Of a stretch of DNA of 64,000 nucleotides, positions 15,288 to 24,479 are shown one piece after another. Made by a program: the position numbers and the translations under genes. Under the pieces are notes generated by a model that saw only the letters and a list, made by a program, of their open reading frames with translations, ran no database searches and was not told the DNA's origin. The DNA comes from Roseomonas xinghualingensis (GTDB lineage Bacteria; Pseudomonadota; Alphaproteobacteria; Acetobacterales; Acetobacteraceae), in contig NZ_JAOXLP010000009.1 in assembly GCF_025791835.1 (NCBI RefSeq), forward strand, positions 62,001-126,000, written 5' to 3'. The stretch's first letter is position 1; the number at the start of each line of letters is the position of its first letter.

Positions 15288-16725
15288 GCCCGGCTGTGTT
15301 CCGCAGTGGCGGCGCCAGGACATCGCCCGGAATAGGGCACGCATAGGGCTTGCCGCCGCGGCGCTTCGCCAGCTCGGCCTTGGCGCGGGCGAGAAGCTCG
15401 GGGTCACGGAAAGCGTCCAGTGCCGTCGCGGCCATGACCTTGGCGGTCTGGACCATGCCCTTATGCGCATGCGGGGACTGGCCCTGCGCCACGGCCTGCC
15501 ATGTGTGGAAGGGCGTGCCAACAGCCCAGCAGGCGCCCCAGGCCTGGACCGTGGGGACGATCTGCGAGACGTCGCCGACATCGGTGGAGCCGGCCTGGAT
15601 GATCGGGTTGCCGTCGAAGGGCAGCACCTCCTCATGCAGGGCGACATGCGCCATCTCGGGGGCGGCGCCGAAGGCCGCGACCTCGGAGGCGATGTCCTCC
15701 TCGCTCAGGGAGCGCCGGATCTCGGCTGCGAAGCGCTGGTCGGCTTCGTCATGCTCCGCTGCGCCGATGGACTGGAAGTTGTTGTGCAGGACCATGTCGA
15801 GGATCTGGTTCTGCAGCGTTTCGGAGCAGGCCTTGTCGATCTCGAAGGACCAGCTCGTGCCGGTCATGATCGCGGCGCCCTCGGCACAGGCCTTCACGCG
15901 CTCGAACAGGGCGCGGGCCTCTGCCACCCTGGGCGCGCGGATAAGGTAGAGGACCTCGGCATTCGCCTGCACCACATTGGGCGAGACGCCGCCGGAATTG
16001 GTGATGGCGTAATGCACGCGGGCTTCCTGCGGCATGTGCTCGCGCAGGTAGTTCACGCCGACATTCATCAGCTCCACGGCATCCAGCGCGGAGCGGCCGA
16101 GATGCGGCGAGCCGGCGGCATGGGCGGCCTTGCCCTTGAAGCGGAAATAGACCTGGTAGTTCGCCAGGTTTCGGATGGACATGACACCGTTGAAGGCGCC
16201 GGGATGCCAGGAGATGGCGGCGTCCAGGTCGTCGAAGGCGCCTTCGCGGGCCATGAAGGTCTTACCGGAGCCGCCTTCCTCACCGGGGCAGCCGTAGTAA
16301 CGGACGCGCCCCTTCATCCCGGCCTCGCGCAGCGCGTCGCGGGCGGCGACGGCGGCCAGCATGGCGCCGGCGCCAAGCAGGTTGTGGCCGCAGCCATGCC
16401 CGTTGGCGCCAGCTTCCAGAGGCTTCTGCTCGGCGATTCCGGCTTCCTGTGAGAGGCCGGCCAGGGCGTCGAACTCACCCAGGAAGCCGATCAGCGGGCC
16501 GTCCTCGCCAGCCTCCGCGATGAAGGCGGTGGGGATGCCCGCGACATTGCGGGTGATGCGGAAGCCCTCGGCTTCCAACTGGGCGATCTGGGCCTCCACG
16601 GAGCGGTGCTCGGCGAAGCGAAGCTCGGGCGTGGCCCAGATGCGGTCGGACAGGTCTGTGTAAGCCGGGGCTTTCGCCTCGACCGCGGCGGAAAGGCGAT
16701 CGAGCGCGATGGGGTCGTTCTTCAT
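15283..16725 (-). CDS. M20-family amidohydrolase, AbgB-like
   Basis: A 480-residue zinc peptidase of the AbgB (p-aminobenzoyl-glutamate hydrolase subunit B) group, whose length it matches. Metal-site motifs are 'GANGHGCGHNLLGAG', 'GCPGEEGGSGKT', 'ISWHPGAFN' and, near the C-terminus, 'GSTDVGDVSQIVP' and 'PFHTWQAVA'. The dimerisation insert contains 'FKGKAAHAAGSPHLGRSALDAV'. The substrate is probably an N-acyl/aminoacyl amide. It lies 28 bp downstream of the oxidoreductase gene and is probably in one operon with it. The stop codon is in the palindromic repeat. Confidence 0.87.
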   Translation of the reverse strand: MKNDPIALDRLSAAVEAKAPAYTDLSDRIWATPELRFAEHRSVEAQIAQLEAEGFRITRNVAGIPTAFIAEAGEDGPLIGFLGEFDALAGLSQEAGIAEQKPLEAGANGHGCGHNLLGAGAMLAAVAARDALREAGMKGRVRYYGCPGEEGGSGKTFMAREGAFDDLDAAISWHPGAFNGVMSIRNLANYQVYFRFKGKAAHAAGSPHLGRSALDAVELMNVGVNYLREHMPQEARVHYAITNSGGVSPNVVQANAEVLYLIRAPRVAEARALFERVKACAEGAAIMTGTSWSFEIDKACSETLQNQILDMVLHNNFQSIGAAEHDEADQRFAAEIRRSLSEEDIASEVAAFGAAPEMAHVALHEEVLPFDGNPIIQAGSTDVGDVSQIVPTVQAWGACWAVGTPFHTWQAVAQGQSPHAHKGMVQTAKVMAATALDAFRDPELLARAKAELAKRRGGKPYACPIPGDVLAPPLRNTAGR

Positions 16726-16753
16726 GGGCGCGCTCTCTACGCCCCCGGATCGT

Positions 16754-17755
16754 TCAGGTCACCTCGATGATGAGCTTTCCGAAGTTCTTTCCGTCCAGCA
16801 GGCCCATGAAGGCCTTGGGAGCGTGTTCCAGCCCCTGCACGATGTCCTCCCGGTACCTAAGTCCGCCCTGCTTCAGCCAGGTGCCGCCGATGCGGCGCCA
16901 TTCGGCGAAGGCGCGGGGATGGTCGCTGACGATGAAGCCGCGGAGCGACAGGCGCTTGCGGTTGATCTGGCCGAGATTGGGGCCGGGGGCGGGCTGGTCA
17001 TCCTGGTACTCGGCGATGGCGCCGCAGAAGGCCAGGCGGGCGAAGTCGTTCATCAGGGGCCAGGCAATCTTCTGGATGGTGCCGCCGACATTCTCGAAAT
17101 AGCCGTCGATGCCGTCCGGGCAGGTGGCGGCGAGCCATTCGGCGAAATCCGGGCTGCGATGGTCCACGCAGGCGTCGAAGCCGAGTTCCTCCATCACATA
17201 GGCGCATTTCGCCGGGCCTCCGGCGATGCCGACGACGCGCGCGCCCATGCGCTTCGCGATCTGGCCCGCGACGGCGCCGACGGCGCCCGAGGCGGCGGTG
17301 ACGACATAGGTCTCGCCCGGGCGGGGCGGGGACATCTCGGTGACCCCGACCCATGCCGTGGTGCCGGGCATGCCGAGGACGCCGAGGGCGGTGGTGAGGG
17401 GGGCCTCCTTCGGGTCCAGCTTGCGCAGGGCGACGACGGGCACGACGGAGAAGCGCTGCCAGCCATAGCCGCCGAGGACCCAGTCGCCGGGCTGGAAGGT
17501 GCCGGTGGGGTCATCGACGACCTGGGCGACGGTCTGGCCAACCATGGGGGCGCCGATCTCGACCGGGGCCGCATAGGATTTCCGCGCGTTCATGCGGCCG
17601 CGCATATAGGGGTCGAGCGAGAGATAGCGGTTGCGGAGCAGGGCCTCGCCCGGGCGTGGGGCGGGAGGCGGGGTTTCAACGGCCTCGAAGTGATCGACGC
17701 CGACTATGCCCTCCGGCCGGGCGCGGAGGAGGATCTGGAGGTTCTTCTCGGTCAT
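16754..17755 (-). CDS. NADP-dependent oxidoreductase (MDR, leukotriene-B4-dehydrogenase-like)
   Basis: A 333-residue zinc-free medium-chain reductase similar to curcumin/NADP-dependent 2-alkenal reductases. The N-terminal domain carries 'NRYLSLDPYMRGRM', typical of this group. The Rossmann domain carries 'VVTAASGAVGAVAGQIAKRMGARVVGIAGG' (in part) and then 'GIDGYFENVGG'. It probably reduces alpha,beta-unsaturated carbonyls or quinones with NADPH. ATG 17755 begins the conserved 'MTEKNLQILL'. First gene of a two-gene unit with the M20 hydrolase. Confidence 0.87.
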   Translation of the reverse strand: MTEKNLQILLRARPEGIVGVDHFEAVETPPPAPRPGEALLRNRYLSLDPYMRGRMNARKSYAAPVEIGAPMVGQTVAQVVDDPTGTFQPGDWVLGGYGWQRFSVVPVVALRKLDPKEAPLTTALGVLGMPGTTAWVGVTEMSPPRPGETYVVTAASGAVGAVAGQIAKRMGARVVGIAGGPAKCAYVMEELGFDACVDHRSPDFAEWLAATCPDGIDGYFENVGGTIQKIAWPLMNDFARLAFCGAIAEYQDDQPAPGPNLGQINRKRLSLRGFIVSDHPRAFAEWRRIGGTWLKQGGLRYREDIVQGLEHAPKAFMGLLDGKNFGKLIIEVT

Positions 17756-17945
17756 GGGAGGTTCCCCTGCTGTGGCGCGCAGTAGGGACCGGGGCGGCGG
17801 CCGGGGCAAGACACCCCTTGGCCGCGAGGGTGGCCTCGATTCCGGCGGCGCGTCTGGTGTCCCTGCGGTGGCGGGGCTACTTCCCCTGCATGACGACGGG
17901 TGAGTGGCGCGCTGCGCGGCGGGTCTGGGCGGAGGTAAACGCCGG

Positions 17946-18446
17946 ATGCGGGTGATCGGGCTGGCGGGTTGGAGCGGTGCGGGGAAGACGACGCTGCTGT
18001 CGGCGTTGATCCCCTGGCTCAACGGACGTGGTGTGTCGGTTTCCACCATCAAGCACGCGCATCATGCCTTCGATGTCGATACGCCTGGGAAGGACAGCCA
18101 CACGCACCGGATAGCCGGGGCGGCCCAGGTGCTGGTCTCCTCCTCCCTGCGCTGGGCGCTGATGACGGAGTTGCGCGGGGCACCGGAGCCTGGGCTCGGG
18201 ACGCTGATCGCGCATCTGGACCCGGTGGATCTGGTGATCGTGGAAGGGTTCAAGCGGGACCCGCACCCGAAGATCGAGGTGCACCGGGCGGCGAATGGGA
18301 AGCCCTGGATGCATCCGGAGGACCCGGCGATCCGGGCGGTGGCCGCCGATACGCCGCCGCCGGGCGGGCTGCCCCATGCGGCGCTGGATGACATTCCGGC
18401 GATCGGCGCGCTGGCGCTGGAGCATGCCGCGCCATGGCCGGGCTGA
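17946..18446 (+). CDS. mobB: molybdopterin-guanine dinucleotide biosynthesis protein B
   Basis: A 166-residue GTP-binding accessory protein of Mo-cofactor guanylation. The P-loop GWSGAGKTT is at residues 8-16, followed by 'VSTIKHAHHAFDVDTPGKDSH' and 'DLVIVEGFKRDPHPKIEV', all diagnostic. ATG 17946 has ggaggt about 10 bases upstream. The 3' end overlaps moeA by 13 bases, indicating translational coupling. Confidence 0.93.
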   Translation: MRVIGLAGWSGAGKTTLLSALIPWLNGRGVSVSTIKHAHHAFDVDTPGKDSHTHRIAGAAQVLVSSSLRWALMTELRGAPEPGLGTLIAHLDPVDLVIVEGFKRDPHPKIEVHRAANGKPWMHPEDPAIRAVAADTPPPGGLPHAALDDIPAIGALALEHAAPWPG

Positions 18447-19669
18447 GCGGGGACTGCTTCGCGCATGGCGGAGGCCTCCTCTCGGTGGAGGAGGCGGCGG
18501 CGCTGGTGGTCTCTCGGGTTGTGCCCGTGGGCGGCGTGGAGGAGGTGGCGTTGCGTACGGCGCGCGGCCGGGTGCTGGCCACGCCGCTGGTGGCGCCACG
18601 GGACCTGCCGCCTTTCCGGAACAGCGCGGTGGATGGGTACGCGCTGCGCACTGCCGAACTTTCCCCCGATGGGGAGACGCGGCTGGAACTGGCCGGCCGC
18701 GTGGTGGCGGGACAGATGGCGGGGGTGCTGCCTTCCGGGAGGGCAGTCCGGGTGCTGACGGGGGCGCCGGTGCCGGAAGGCGCGGACGCCGTCGTCATGC
18801 AGGAAGATGTGGGGCTGGCAGCGGGGGCTGTGATGGTGCCCGCCGGCCTGGCGCCCGGGGCCAATCTGCGCGAGGCCGGGGAGGATGTGGCGCGCGGGGA
18901 AGTGGCCTTGCCGGCCGGGCGCCGGATGGATGCGCCGGCTGTCGGGCTCGCCGCGGCCCTGGGTTTCGGGCGCGTGCGGGTGACGCGCCGGCCGGTGGTG
19001 GGGGTGTTCAGCACCGGGGACGAGCTGGTGGAGCCAGGAGGCGCGCTGGGCCCGGCGAGCCGGCACGACAGCAACCGGCCCACGCTGCTGGCCCTGCTGG
19101 ACGGGCTGCCGGTGGAGGCGCGGGACCTGGGCATCCTGCCGGACCAGGCCGGGCCCACCATGGAGGCGCTGCGCGGGGCGGCGGCCTCGCATGACCTTCT
19201 GCTGACCTCGGGCGGCGTGTCCGAAGGGGAGGAGGACCATGTGCGCGCCGCGATCGAGGCCGAGGGGCGGCTGCATTTCTGGAAGCTGGCGGTGAAGCCC
19301 GGGAAGCCGGCGGCGCTTGGGGTGATCCAGGGCGTGCCGGTGCTGGGGCTTCCGGGCAATCCGGTGGCGGCGGTGGTGGCCTTCCTGCATCTGGCGCGGC
19401 CGCTGGTGTTGCGGCTGGCGGGGGCGTCGGAGGAGAAGCTGCCGCGCTTTCCGGCCGTATCCGGCTTCGTGCACCGGAAGAAGGCCGGGCGGCGGGAGTA
19501 TCTGCGGGTATCGCTGCGGGATGGTGTGGCGCAGCGTTATCCGCGCGATGGCTCCGGGCTGATCGGCTCGCTGGCGCGGACGGAGGCCTTCGTGGAGGTG
19601 CCCGAGGATGTGACCGCCATCGAGCCGGGCGATGCGGTGACCGTGATCCCCTATTCGGGCCTGTTCTGA
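18434..19669 (+). CDS. moeA: molybdopterin molybdenumtransferase MoeA
   Basis: A 411-residue enzyme that inserts molybdate into adenylylated molybdopterin. Recognised motifs are 'PPFRNSAVDGYALR', 'VLTGAPVPEGADAVVMQED', 'VGVFSTGDELVEPG', 'HDSNRPTLLALL', 'LLLTSGGVSEGEEDHV', 'KPGKPAALG' and 'LGLPGNPVAAVV'. Domain order and length are normal. It forms a pair with mobB. Its last 19 bases overlap the 3' end of mobA on the other strand. Confidence 0.95.
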   Translation: MAGLSGDCFAHGGGLLSVEEAAALVVSRVVPVGGVEEVALRTARGRVLATPLVAPRDLPPFRNSAVDGYALRTAELSPDGETRLELAGRVVAGQMAGVLPSGRAVRVLTGAPVPEGADAVVMQEDVGLAAGAVMVPAGLAPGANLREAGEDVARGEVALPAGRRMDAPAVGLAAALGFGRVRVTRRPVVGVFSTGDELVEPGGALGPASRHDSNRPTLLALLDGLPVEARDLGILPDQAGPTMEALRGAAASHDLLLTSGGVSEGEEDHVRAAIEAEGRLHFWKLAVKPGKPAALGVIQGVPVLGLPGNPVAAVVAFLHLARPLVLRLAGASEEKLPRFPAVSGFVHRKKAGRREYLRVSLRDGVAQRYPRDGSGLIGSLARTEAFVEVPEDVTAIEPGDAVTVIPYSGLF

Positions 19670-20274
19670 TCGCGGGGGTGCTGGCAGGCGGTGGCTTCCA
19701 GGGCCGCCAGATCATCCGGCGTATTGGCGTTGAGGAAGGGATCGCCCTTCCATTCCAGCACGGCGCATCCGTGCTTCGCCGCCCAGCGGCTGACCTTGCC
19801 TTCCCCTGCCTGGATGGCGGCGCGGAGGTCCTCGCGCAGCTCCGTGGGCCAGAGGCCGATGGGCGGGTGGGAGCGCCCGGCAGAGGCGGCACAGGCGATC
19901 GGGCTGGCGGCGGCCTGGAGGCGGACGGCGAGGTCGGGCGGGATAAGTGGCGTGTCGCCGGGAATGGTCAGGACCCGGGGCAGGCCCAGACAGGCGGCGT
20001 GGTCCATGGCGGCGAGGATGCCGGCAAGGGGGCCGGGCTGGCCCGGTATGCTGTCGGGGATCACGGGAATTCCAGGCGCGACGGCCGCGAAGCGGGCGGG
20101 ATCGCCATTCGCGTTCAGGGCCAGGGCCGTGACCTGGGGAGCGAGGCGTCCGAGGATATGCGCCAGCAAGGAGCGGCCATGCAGGGGGAGGAGGGTCTTG
20201 TCCCCTCCGCCCATGCGCCGTGCCAGGCCACCGGCCAGCACGACGCCGAGGATGCGTGGATCAGGAACGGCCAC
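19651..20274 (-). CDS. mobA: molybdenum cofactor guanylyltransferase
   Basis: A 207-residue nucleotidyltransferase that attaches GMP to molybdopterin. The N-terminal GTP-binding motif 'VVLAGGLARRMGGGDKTLLPL' is followed by 'PVIPDSIPGQPGPLAGILAAM', 'VLTIPGDTPLIP' and 'FLNANTPDDLAALE'. GTG start at 20274 overlaps the preceding membrane-protein gene by 14 bases. Convergent overlap with moeA links the three Mo-cofactor genes at one locus. Confidence 0.93.
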   Translation of the reverse strand: MAVPDPRILGVVLAGGLARRMGGGDKTLLPLHGRSLLAHILGRLAPQVTALALNANGDPARFAAVAPGIPVIPDSIPGQPGPLAGILAAMDHAACLGLPRVLTIPGDTPLIPPDLAVRLQAAASPIACAASAGRSHPPIGLWPTELREDLRAAIQAGEGKVSRWAAKHGCAVLEWKGDPFLNANTPDDLAALEATACQHPRDQNRPE

Positions 20275-20659
20275 GCAGCGCGAGGGGGCGCAGCAGAAAG
20301 GCCGTACCCCAGCCCCAGCCCGAGCCGATCAGCGGCAGCACCCAAGGGGGCGTTGACCGCGGAAGATGCTGCGGGACGATGTAGACGGCGACCAGACCCA
20401 TGACCGCGCCGGTGATGAGGTCCGGCGTGGGAAGGAGGCGCAGGGCGAGGGCGATGATGAATCCCCCCGCCGCGCCGAGCAGGCAGAACCAGGCGAGCCA
20501 TGGCAGGCCATGCGGCCCGGCCGCCTGGATATAGGCGGCGAGCGGCATGACCTTCGCGACGTGATGCAGCAGGAAGAGCGTCGAATCGCGGAAGATGATG
20601 ACTGCCAGGGCGCCGCAGGGCACGCCGTAGAAGAGTGCCCTGCGGAAGTCCTCCTTCAT
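20261..20659 (-). CDS. small inner-membrane protein, unknown function
   Basis: A 132-residue protein with about four hydrophobic segments (LFYGVPCGALAVIIF, LAWFCLLGAAGGFIIALALRLL, LITGAVMGLVAVYIV, WVLPLIGSGWGWGTAFLL). ATG 20659 overlaps the gabT stop in an ATGA arrangement, and its 3' end overlaps mobA, so it is translationally coupled on both sides. No family recognised. Confidence 0.7.
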   Translation of the reverse strand: MKEDFRRALFYGVPCGALAVIIFRDSTLFLLHHVAKVMPLAAYIQAAGPHGLPWLAWFCLLGAAGGFIIALALRLLPTPDLITGAVMGLVAVYIVPQHLPRSTPPWVLPLIGSGWGWGTAFLLRPLALRGRS

Positions 20660-22002
20660 GCGGTGGTGCGTTCCGCCACGCACTCGCGCAGCGCCTCGCC
20701 CAGCATGTCCATGCCTTCGTTGAGCAGCTCAGGCGAGGTGGTCAGCGGGGCGAGGAAGCGGATGACGTTGCCGCGCACGCCGCAGGAGAGCAGGACGAGG
20801 CCCTTCTCGGCCGCGCGGGCCACCAGGGCGCGGGTCAGGTCCGGATCGGGCTTGTTGGCATCGCCGCCGGAGACGAGCTCCATCGCCACCATGCCGCCGA
20901 CTTGGCGGATGTCGCCGATGATGCCGGCGAGCAGGTTGGTGGCCTGCAGCTCCTTGATGCGGCGGACGAGCAGCTCGCCCAGCTCATCGGCGCGCTGGCA
21001 GAGATTCTCCTCCTCGATCACGTCGAGCACCGCGTTGGCGGCGGCGCAGCCGAGAGGCGAACCGCCATAGGTGCCACCCAGGCCGCCCACGCCCGGCGCG
21101 TCCATGATGGAGGCGGTGCCGGAGACGGCGGAGAGGGGGAAGCCACCGGCCAGGGACTTCGCCATGGTCACCAGATCGGCCTTCACGCCGGTGTGCTCCA
21201 TGGCGAACATCTTGCCGGTGCGGGCGAAGCCGGTCTGCACTTCGTCCGCGATCAGCAGGATGCCGTACTTGTCGGCGATGGCGCGCAGGCCCTGCATCAG
21301 CTCGGGCTGGGCCTGGTAGAAGCCGCCCTCGCCCTGCACGGGCTCGATGATGAAGGCGGCGATGCGGTTCGGGTCGATGTCGGACTTGAACAGCGTCTCG
21401 ATGGCCTCGAGCGTGTCCGCCACTTCCTTGCCGTGATAGGCGATCGGGAAGGGCAGGTGGTAGATGTCGGCCGGCATCGGGCCGAAGCCGACCTTGTAGG
21501 GCACGACCTTGCCGGTCAGCGCCATGCCTAGCAGCGTGCGGCCGTGGAAGGCGCCGGAGAAGGCGATGACGCCCGGGCGGCCGGTATGGGCGCGGGCGAT
21601 CTTCACCGCGTTCTCCACCGCCTCGGCGCCGGTGGTCAGGAAGATGGTCTTGGCCGGGCCGCGCACGGGCGCGATGGCGTTCAGGCGCTCGGCGAGGCGG
21701 ATGTAGCTCTCATAGGGCGTCACCTGGACGCAGGTGTGGGAGAAGTTCTCCAGCTGCGCCTGCACGGCGGCCTTCACCTTCGGGTGCAGGTGGCCGGTGT
21801 TGAGCACCGCGATGCCGGCGCCGAAATCGATGTAGCGCTTGCCCTCGACATCGGTGATCTCCGAGCCCTCGGCCTTGGCGGCGAAGATCTGCGTGGAGAT
21901 GCCAAGCCCACGGGGGACGGCAGCCTCCCTGCGCGCCTGGAGGGAGACGTTGTTCAGGCCTTCCCCGTTCTGTGCGGTGGTTGCGCCGGTGGTGGTGCCC
22001 AT
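20656..22002 (-). CDS. gabT: 4-aminobutyrate--2-oxoglutarate transaminase
   Basis: A 448-residue class III PLP aminotransferase. It moves the amino group of GABA (or 5-aminovalerate) to 2-oxoglutarate, giving succinate semialdehyde. The PLP lysine is Lys282 (TMAKSLAGGFPLS) and the pyridine-N aspartate is Asp253 (IADEVQTGFARTG). 'FLTTGAEAVENAVKIAR' and 'FHGRTLLGMALTGK' are typical of GabT. aggaag precedes ATG 22002. It leads a coupled unit with the membrane protein and mobA. An aldehyde dehydrogenase of the succinate-semialdehyde type lies nearby at 26141. Confidence 0.92.
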   Translation of the reverse strand: MGTTTGATTAQNGEGLNNVSLQARREAAVPRGLGISTQIFAAKAEGSEITDVEGKRYIDFGAGIAVLNTGHLHPKVKAAVQAQLENFSHTCVQVTPYESYIRLAERLNAIAPVRGPAKTIFLTTGAEAVENAVKIARAHTGRPGVIAFSGAFHGRTLLGMALTGKVVPYKVGFGPMPADIYHLPFPIAYHGKEVADTLEAIETLFKSDIDPNRIAAFIIEPVQGEGGFYQAQPELMQGLRAIADKYGILLIADEVQTGFARTGKMFAMEHTGVKADLVTMAKSLAGGFPLSAVSGTASIMDAPGVGGLGGTYGGSPLGCAAANAVLDVIEEENLCQRADELGELLVRRIKELQATNLLAGIIGDIRQVGGMVAMELVSGGDANKPDPDLTRALVARAAEKGLVLLSCGVRGNVIRFLAPLTTSPELLNEGMDMLGEALRECVAERTTA

Positions 22003-22145
22003 GAGTGCGATCTTCCTGTTACGCGCGGTAGGCGGAAATTGCTCCGGGCCGCAGGCGGCGGCAAGGCCGGAGCGAGGTGGTTTCGGGAAACAACCATTCA
22101 TCGTCGCTTTCGCGCCCAGGGCCGGAGCGTGAGGGGCGCTGTCGC

Positions 22146-24416
22146 TCACTGCCGGGCTGAGGCGGTGGAGCGGGCCTCGCGCAAGCGGCGGGCGAGGATG
22201 TCGGCGCTGTGGATGGGATTGTTCAGGTAGAATTCGTCGCGCGGGAAGACATCGGTGAGCATGGGCTCGCCGCGCGGCGTCCGTGGTTCCCAGACGAGGG
22301 GAGAGTCGCGGAACATGGCGGCATAATCCGCATAGCCCGGATTGCCCCGGAGGAGATGGGCGCGGGTGGCGGGTTCGGCGAGGCGGGCGGCCATGGTGGT
22401 GGCGCTCCAGGGAATCGGCTGGTTGCTGCCGATCAGCACGCTGGCGGGCATCAGCAGGATGGCGTGCGGAAAGGTGGCGGCGAAGGTTTGCGCCGCGCGT
22501 TCGGTGGGGGCCCATTGGACGTAGAGGCCGCCGGGGGCGAGGCGGCGGCGGACGGTTTCCAGGAATTCCGCTGAATAGAGCAGGCCGGAATGGGAGCCTT
22601 CCGGCAGGATGGCATCGGCCTGGATGACGTCCCAGAGGGTTTCGTCGCGCGAGAGGGCGCGGCGGCCATCGCCATATTCGAGCCTGTAGCGCGGGTCGGT
22701 GAGGAGCGCGGCGATGGGGCCTTCGGGGTGGCGTTGTGCGATGCCCCGAAGGGCGGGAAGGACGGGGCCCACGAGTTCCACCGCGCGAATCTCCCGGGTT
22801 CCCGGATGGATGCCCGCCGCCCATGGCGTGCCGCCCGAGCCGATGCCGACAACCATCACGCGTTGTGGATCGGGGTGCAGCAGCGGGCCGACGGCACCAA
22901 GGAACTGGTGGATCGGCAGGAAGGGAATCCGTCCCTGGCTGAAGCCCTGTATGAAGAAGGGGCCGTGCGGGCCTTCGCCAGGGCGGTTGTCGTCGCGGAA
23001 GAAAGCGATTCCAGAGCGGTCCTCGGCCCAGGAGACGGCATGGGTGTCGCGCTCCGTATGCAGGCGCGACCAGAAGCCGGCATTGCCGGGGATGGCGAGG
23101 GTGAGGGTGGCGCAGGCCGCGCCGAGGGCCAGGGCGCCGCGGCGTGGGGCGCCGCGCGTGTTCCAGAGCCAGAAGACCATCAGCAGCACGGAAAGGCCGC
23201 CCAGCAGGTGCAGGGTTCCGGCCGTGCCGAGGAAATGGAAGGAGACCAGGCCGGTGCCGACGGAGCCCGCGGCATTGCCGAGGATATTGGAGAACTGAAC
23301 CCAGCCGACGCGGGCACCGATGCTCGCCATGTCCTGCTGCACGGCGCGCTGCACGAAAGGAAAGGTCATGCCGATGAGGAAGGAGGGCGGGCCGATGACC
23401 AGAAGGGTCAGCATGACGGTGGTGGCGAGGCCGGCGCCGCGCAACCGGTGGAGATCGGCGCCGAGGACGGTGTTGAGCGGCCAGAGGGGCAGGGCCCACC
23501 AGAGCGCCAGGATCAGTGCCGCCGCCAGGGCGAAGCCGCCCGCCTGGGCGGCGAAGAAGGCGGGGCGTGGATCGCGGATGCGACGGAGGAGCCGCGTGGC
23601 GACTTCCATGCCGAGGCCGTCGGCGAGGAGGAAGATGCCGAGGACGGTGGGGAAGAGATAGGCGTGGTACTGGCCAACCTGGCCAAGCAGCCGCACCCAA
23701 ACGATCTCCAGGGCCACGATCACATAGCCTGACAGGAAGACGAGGGCGCACCAGAGGGGCAGGCCGCCAAAGGGGGCAGGCCGGGGGCCTGGGGCCGCTT
23801 CGGGGCGGGGAGCGGCCGTGCGGCGCATCGCGGGCCAGAGGGTGAGGGCGAGGAGGGCGGCGGCGACATCCAGGCCGGCCGCCAGCAGCAGGGCGCCGAC
23901 GAAGCCGAGATTGCCGGCGAGGAACCAGCCGCCGAGCAGCGCGCCCAGGCCGGCGCCGAGCGTGTTGAGGCCATAGAGCCGGCCGACGCGCTCGGCCACC
24001 GTGTCGAGCGAGGTGGCGATCGCGCGCGCGAGGAGCGGCAGGGAGGCGCCCATCAGCGTGGTGGGCAGGACCAGGCCTGCGAAGCAGAGAGCGAAGATGG
24101 CTATGGGGCTGTCGATCACCCCTGCGAGGTCGGTGGCCAGGAAATCATAGAGGAAGGCTTTGGAGAGCAGGGCGAAGACGCCGACTCCGATCTCGGCCAG
24201 GGCGAAGCCGAGCAGGGCCCGGGCGGGGGAGAGGCGGTCGGCGAGCTTCGCGCCGAGGATCGAGCCGAGGCCCAGCCCGGCCAGGAAGGCGCCGACGACG
24301 AGTGACGCGGACACGCTGTCCGAGCCCGCGAAGATGCCGAGCATGCGCTGCCAGACGATCTGGCAGAGCAGCGCGGCAAAGCCCGAGCAGAAAAAGGCCA
24401 GTGACAGTCGCCGCAT
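22146..24416 (-). CDS. fused MFS-like transporter / spermidine-synthase-like protein
   Basis: A 756-residue protein. The first ~430 residues contain about 12 membrane helices of MFS type (GAFLAGLGLGSILGAKLADRLSP, LPTTLMGASLPLLARA). The C-terminal ~280 residues are a SpeE-like methyltransferase fold: SAM-type loop 'VMVVGIGSGGTPWAAGIHPG', 'AVELVGPVLPAL', 'YRLEYGDGRRAL' and 'WDVIQADAILPEGSHSGLLYS'. Canonical spermidine synthases read D-x-x-(D/E)-P at the last motif; here the first Asp is kept but the second acidic residue is lost. Polyamine synthesis is therefore unproven. Confidence 0.8.
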   Translation of the reverse strand: MRRLSLAFFCSGFAALLCQIVWQRMLGIFAGSDSVSASLVVGAFLAGLGLGSILGAKLADRLSPARALLGFALAEIGVGVFALLSKAFLYDFLATDLAGVIDSPIAIFALCFAGLVLPTTLMGASLPLLARAIATSLDTVAERVGRLYGLNTLGAGLGALLGGWFLAGNLGFVGALLLAAGLDVAAALLALTLWPAMRRTAAPRPEAAPGPRPAPFGGLPLWCALVFLSGYVIVALEIVWVRLLGQVGQYHAYLFPTVLGIFLLADGLGMEVATRLLRRIRDPRPAFFAAQAGGFALAAALILALWWALPLWPLNTVLGADLHRLRGAGLATTVMLTLLVIGPPSFLIGMTFPFVQRAVQQDMASIGARVGWVQFSNILGNAAGSVGTGLVSFHFLGTAGTLHLLGGLSVLLMVFWLWNTRGAPRRGALALGAACATLTLAIPGNAGFWSRLHTERDTHAVSWAEDRSGIAFFRDDNRPGEGPHGPFFIQGFSQGRIPFLPIHQFLGAVGPLLHPDPQRVMVVGIGSGGTPWAAGIHPGTREIRAVELVGPVLPALRGIAQRHPEGPIAALLTDPRYRLEYGDGRRALSRDETLWDVIQADAILPEGSHSGLLYSAEFLETVRRRLAPGGLYVQWAPTERAAQTFAATFPHAILLMPASVLIGSNQPIPWSATTMAARLAEPATRAHLLRGNPGYADYAAMFRDSPLVWEPRTPRGEPMLTDVFPRDEFYLNNPIHSADILARRLREARSTASARQ

Positions 24417-24448
24417 CGCGTTTCCCCCTCCGCTCCCCTTTGGGTAGC

Positions 24449-24479
24449 GTAACGGGTTACTATTCCTTCATATAACGGG
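24449..24479. promoter_or_regulatory. palindromic operator-like site between divergent genes
   Basis: A perfect palindrome gtaac-gg-gttac (24449-24460) is followed at about 24473 by a second taacggg. The flanks are AT-rich (ttactattccttcatata). It sits in the 168-bp divergent gap before the ThDP enzyme gene and is suited to a dimeric repressor. Confidence 0.45.

Noticed and set aside
22003..23751. Upstream continuation of the gabT frame
   Set aside because: It is an Arg/Pro/His-rich shadow in another frame of the MFS/spermidine-synthase gene. GabT starts at 22002 with its own ribosome-binding site.
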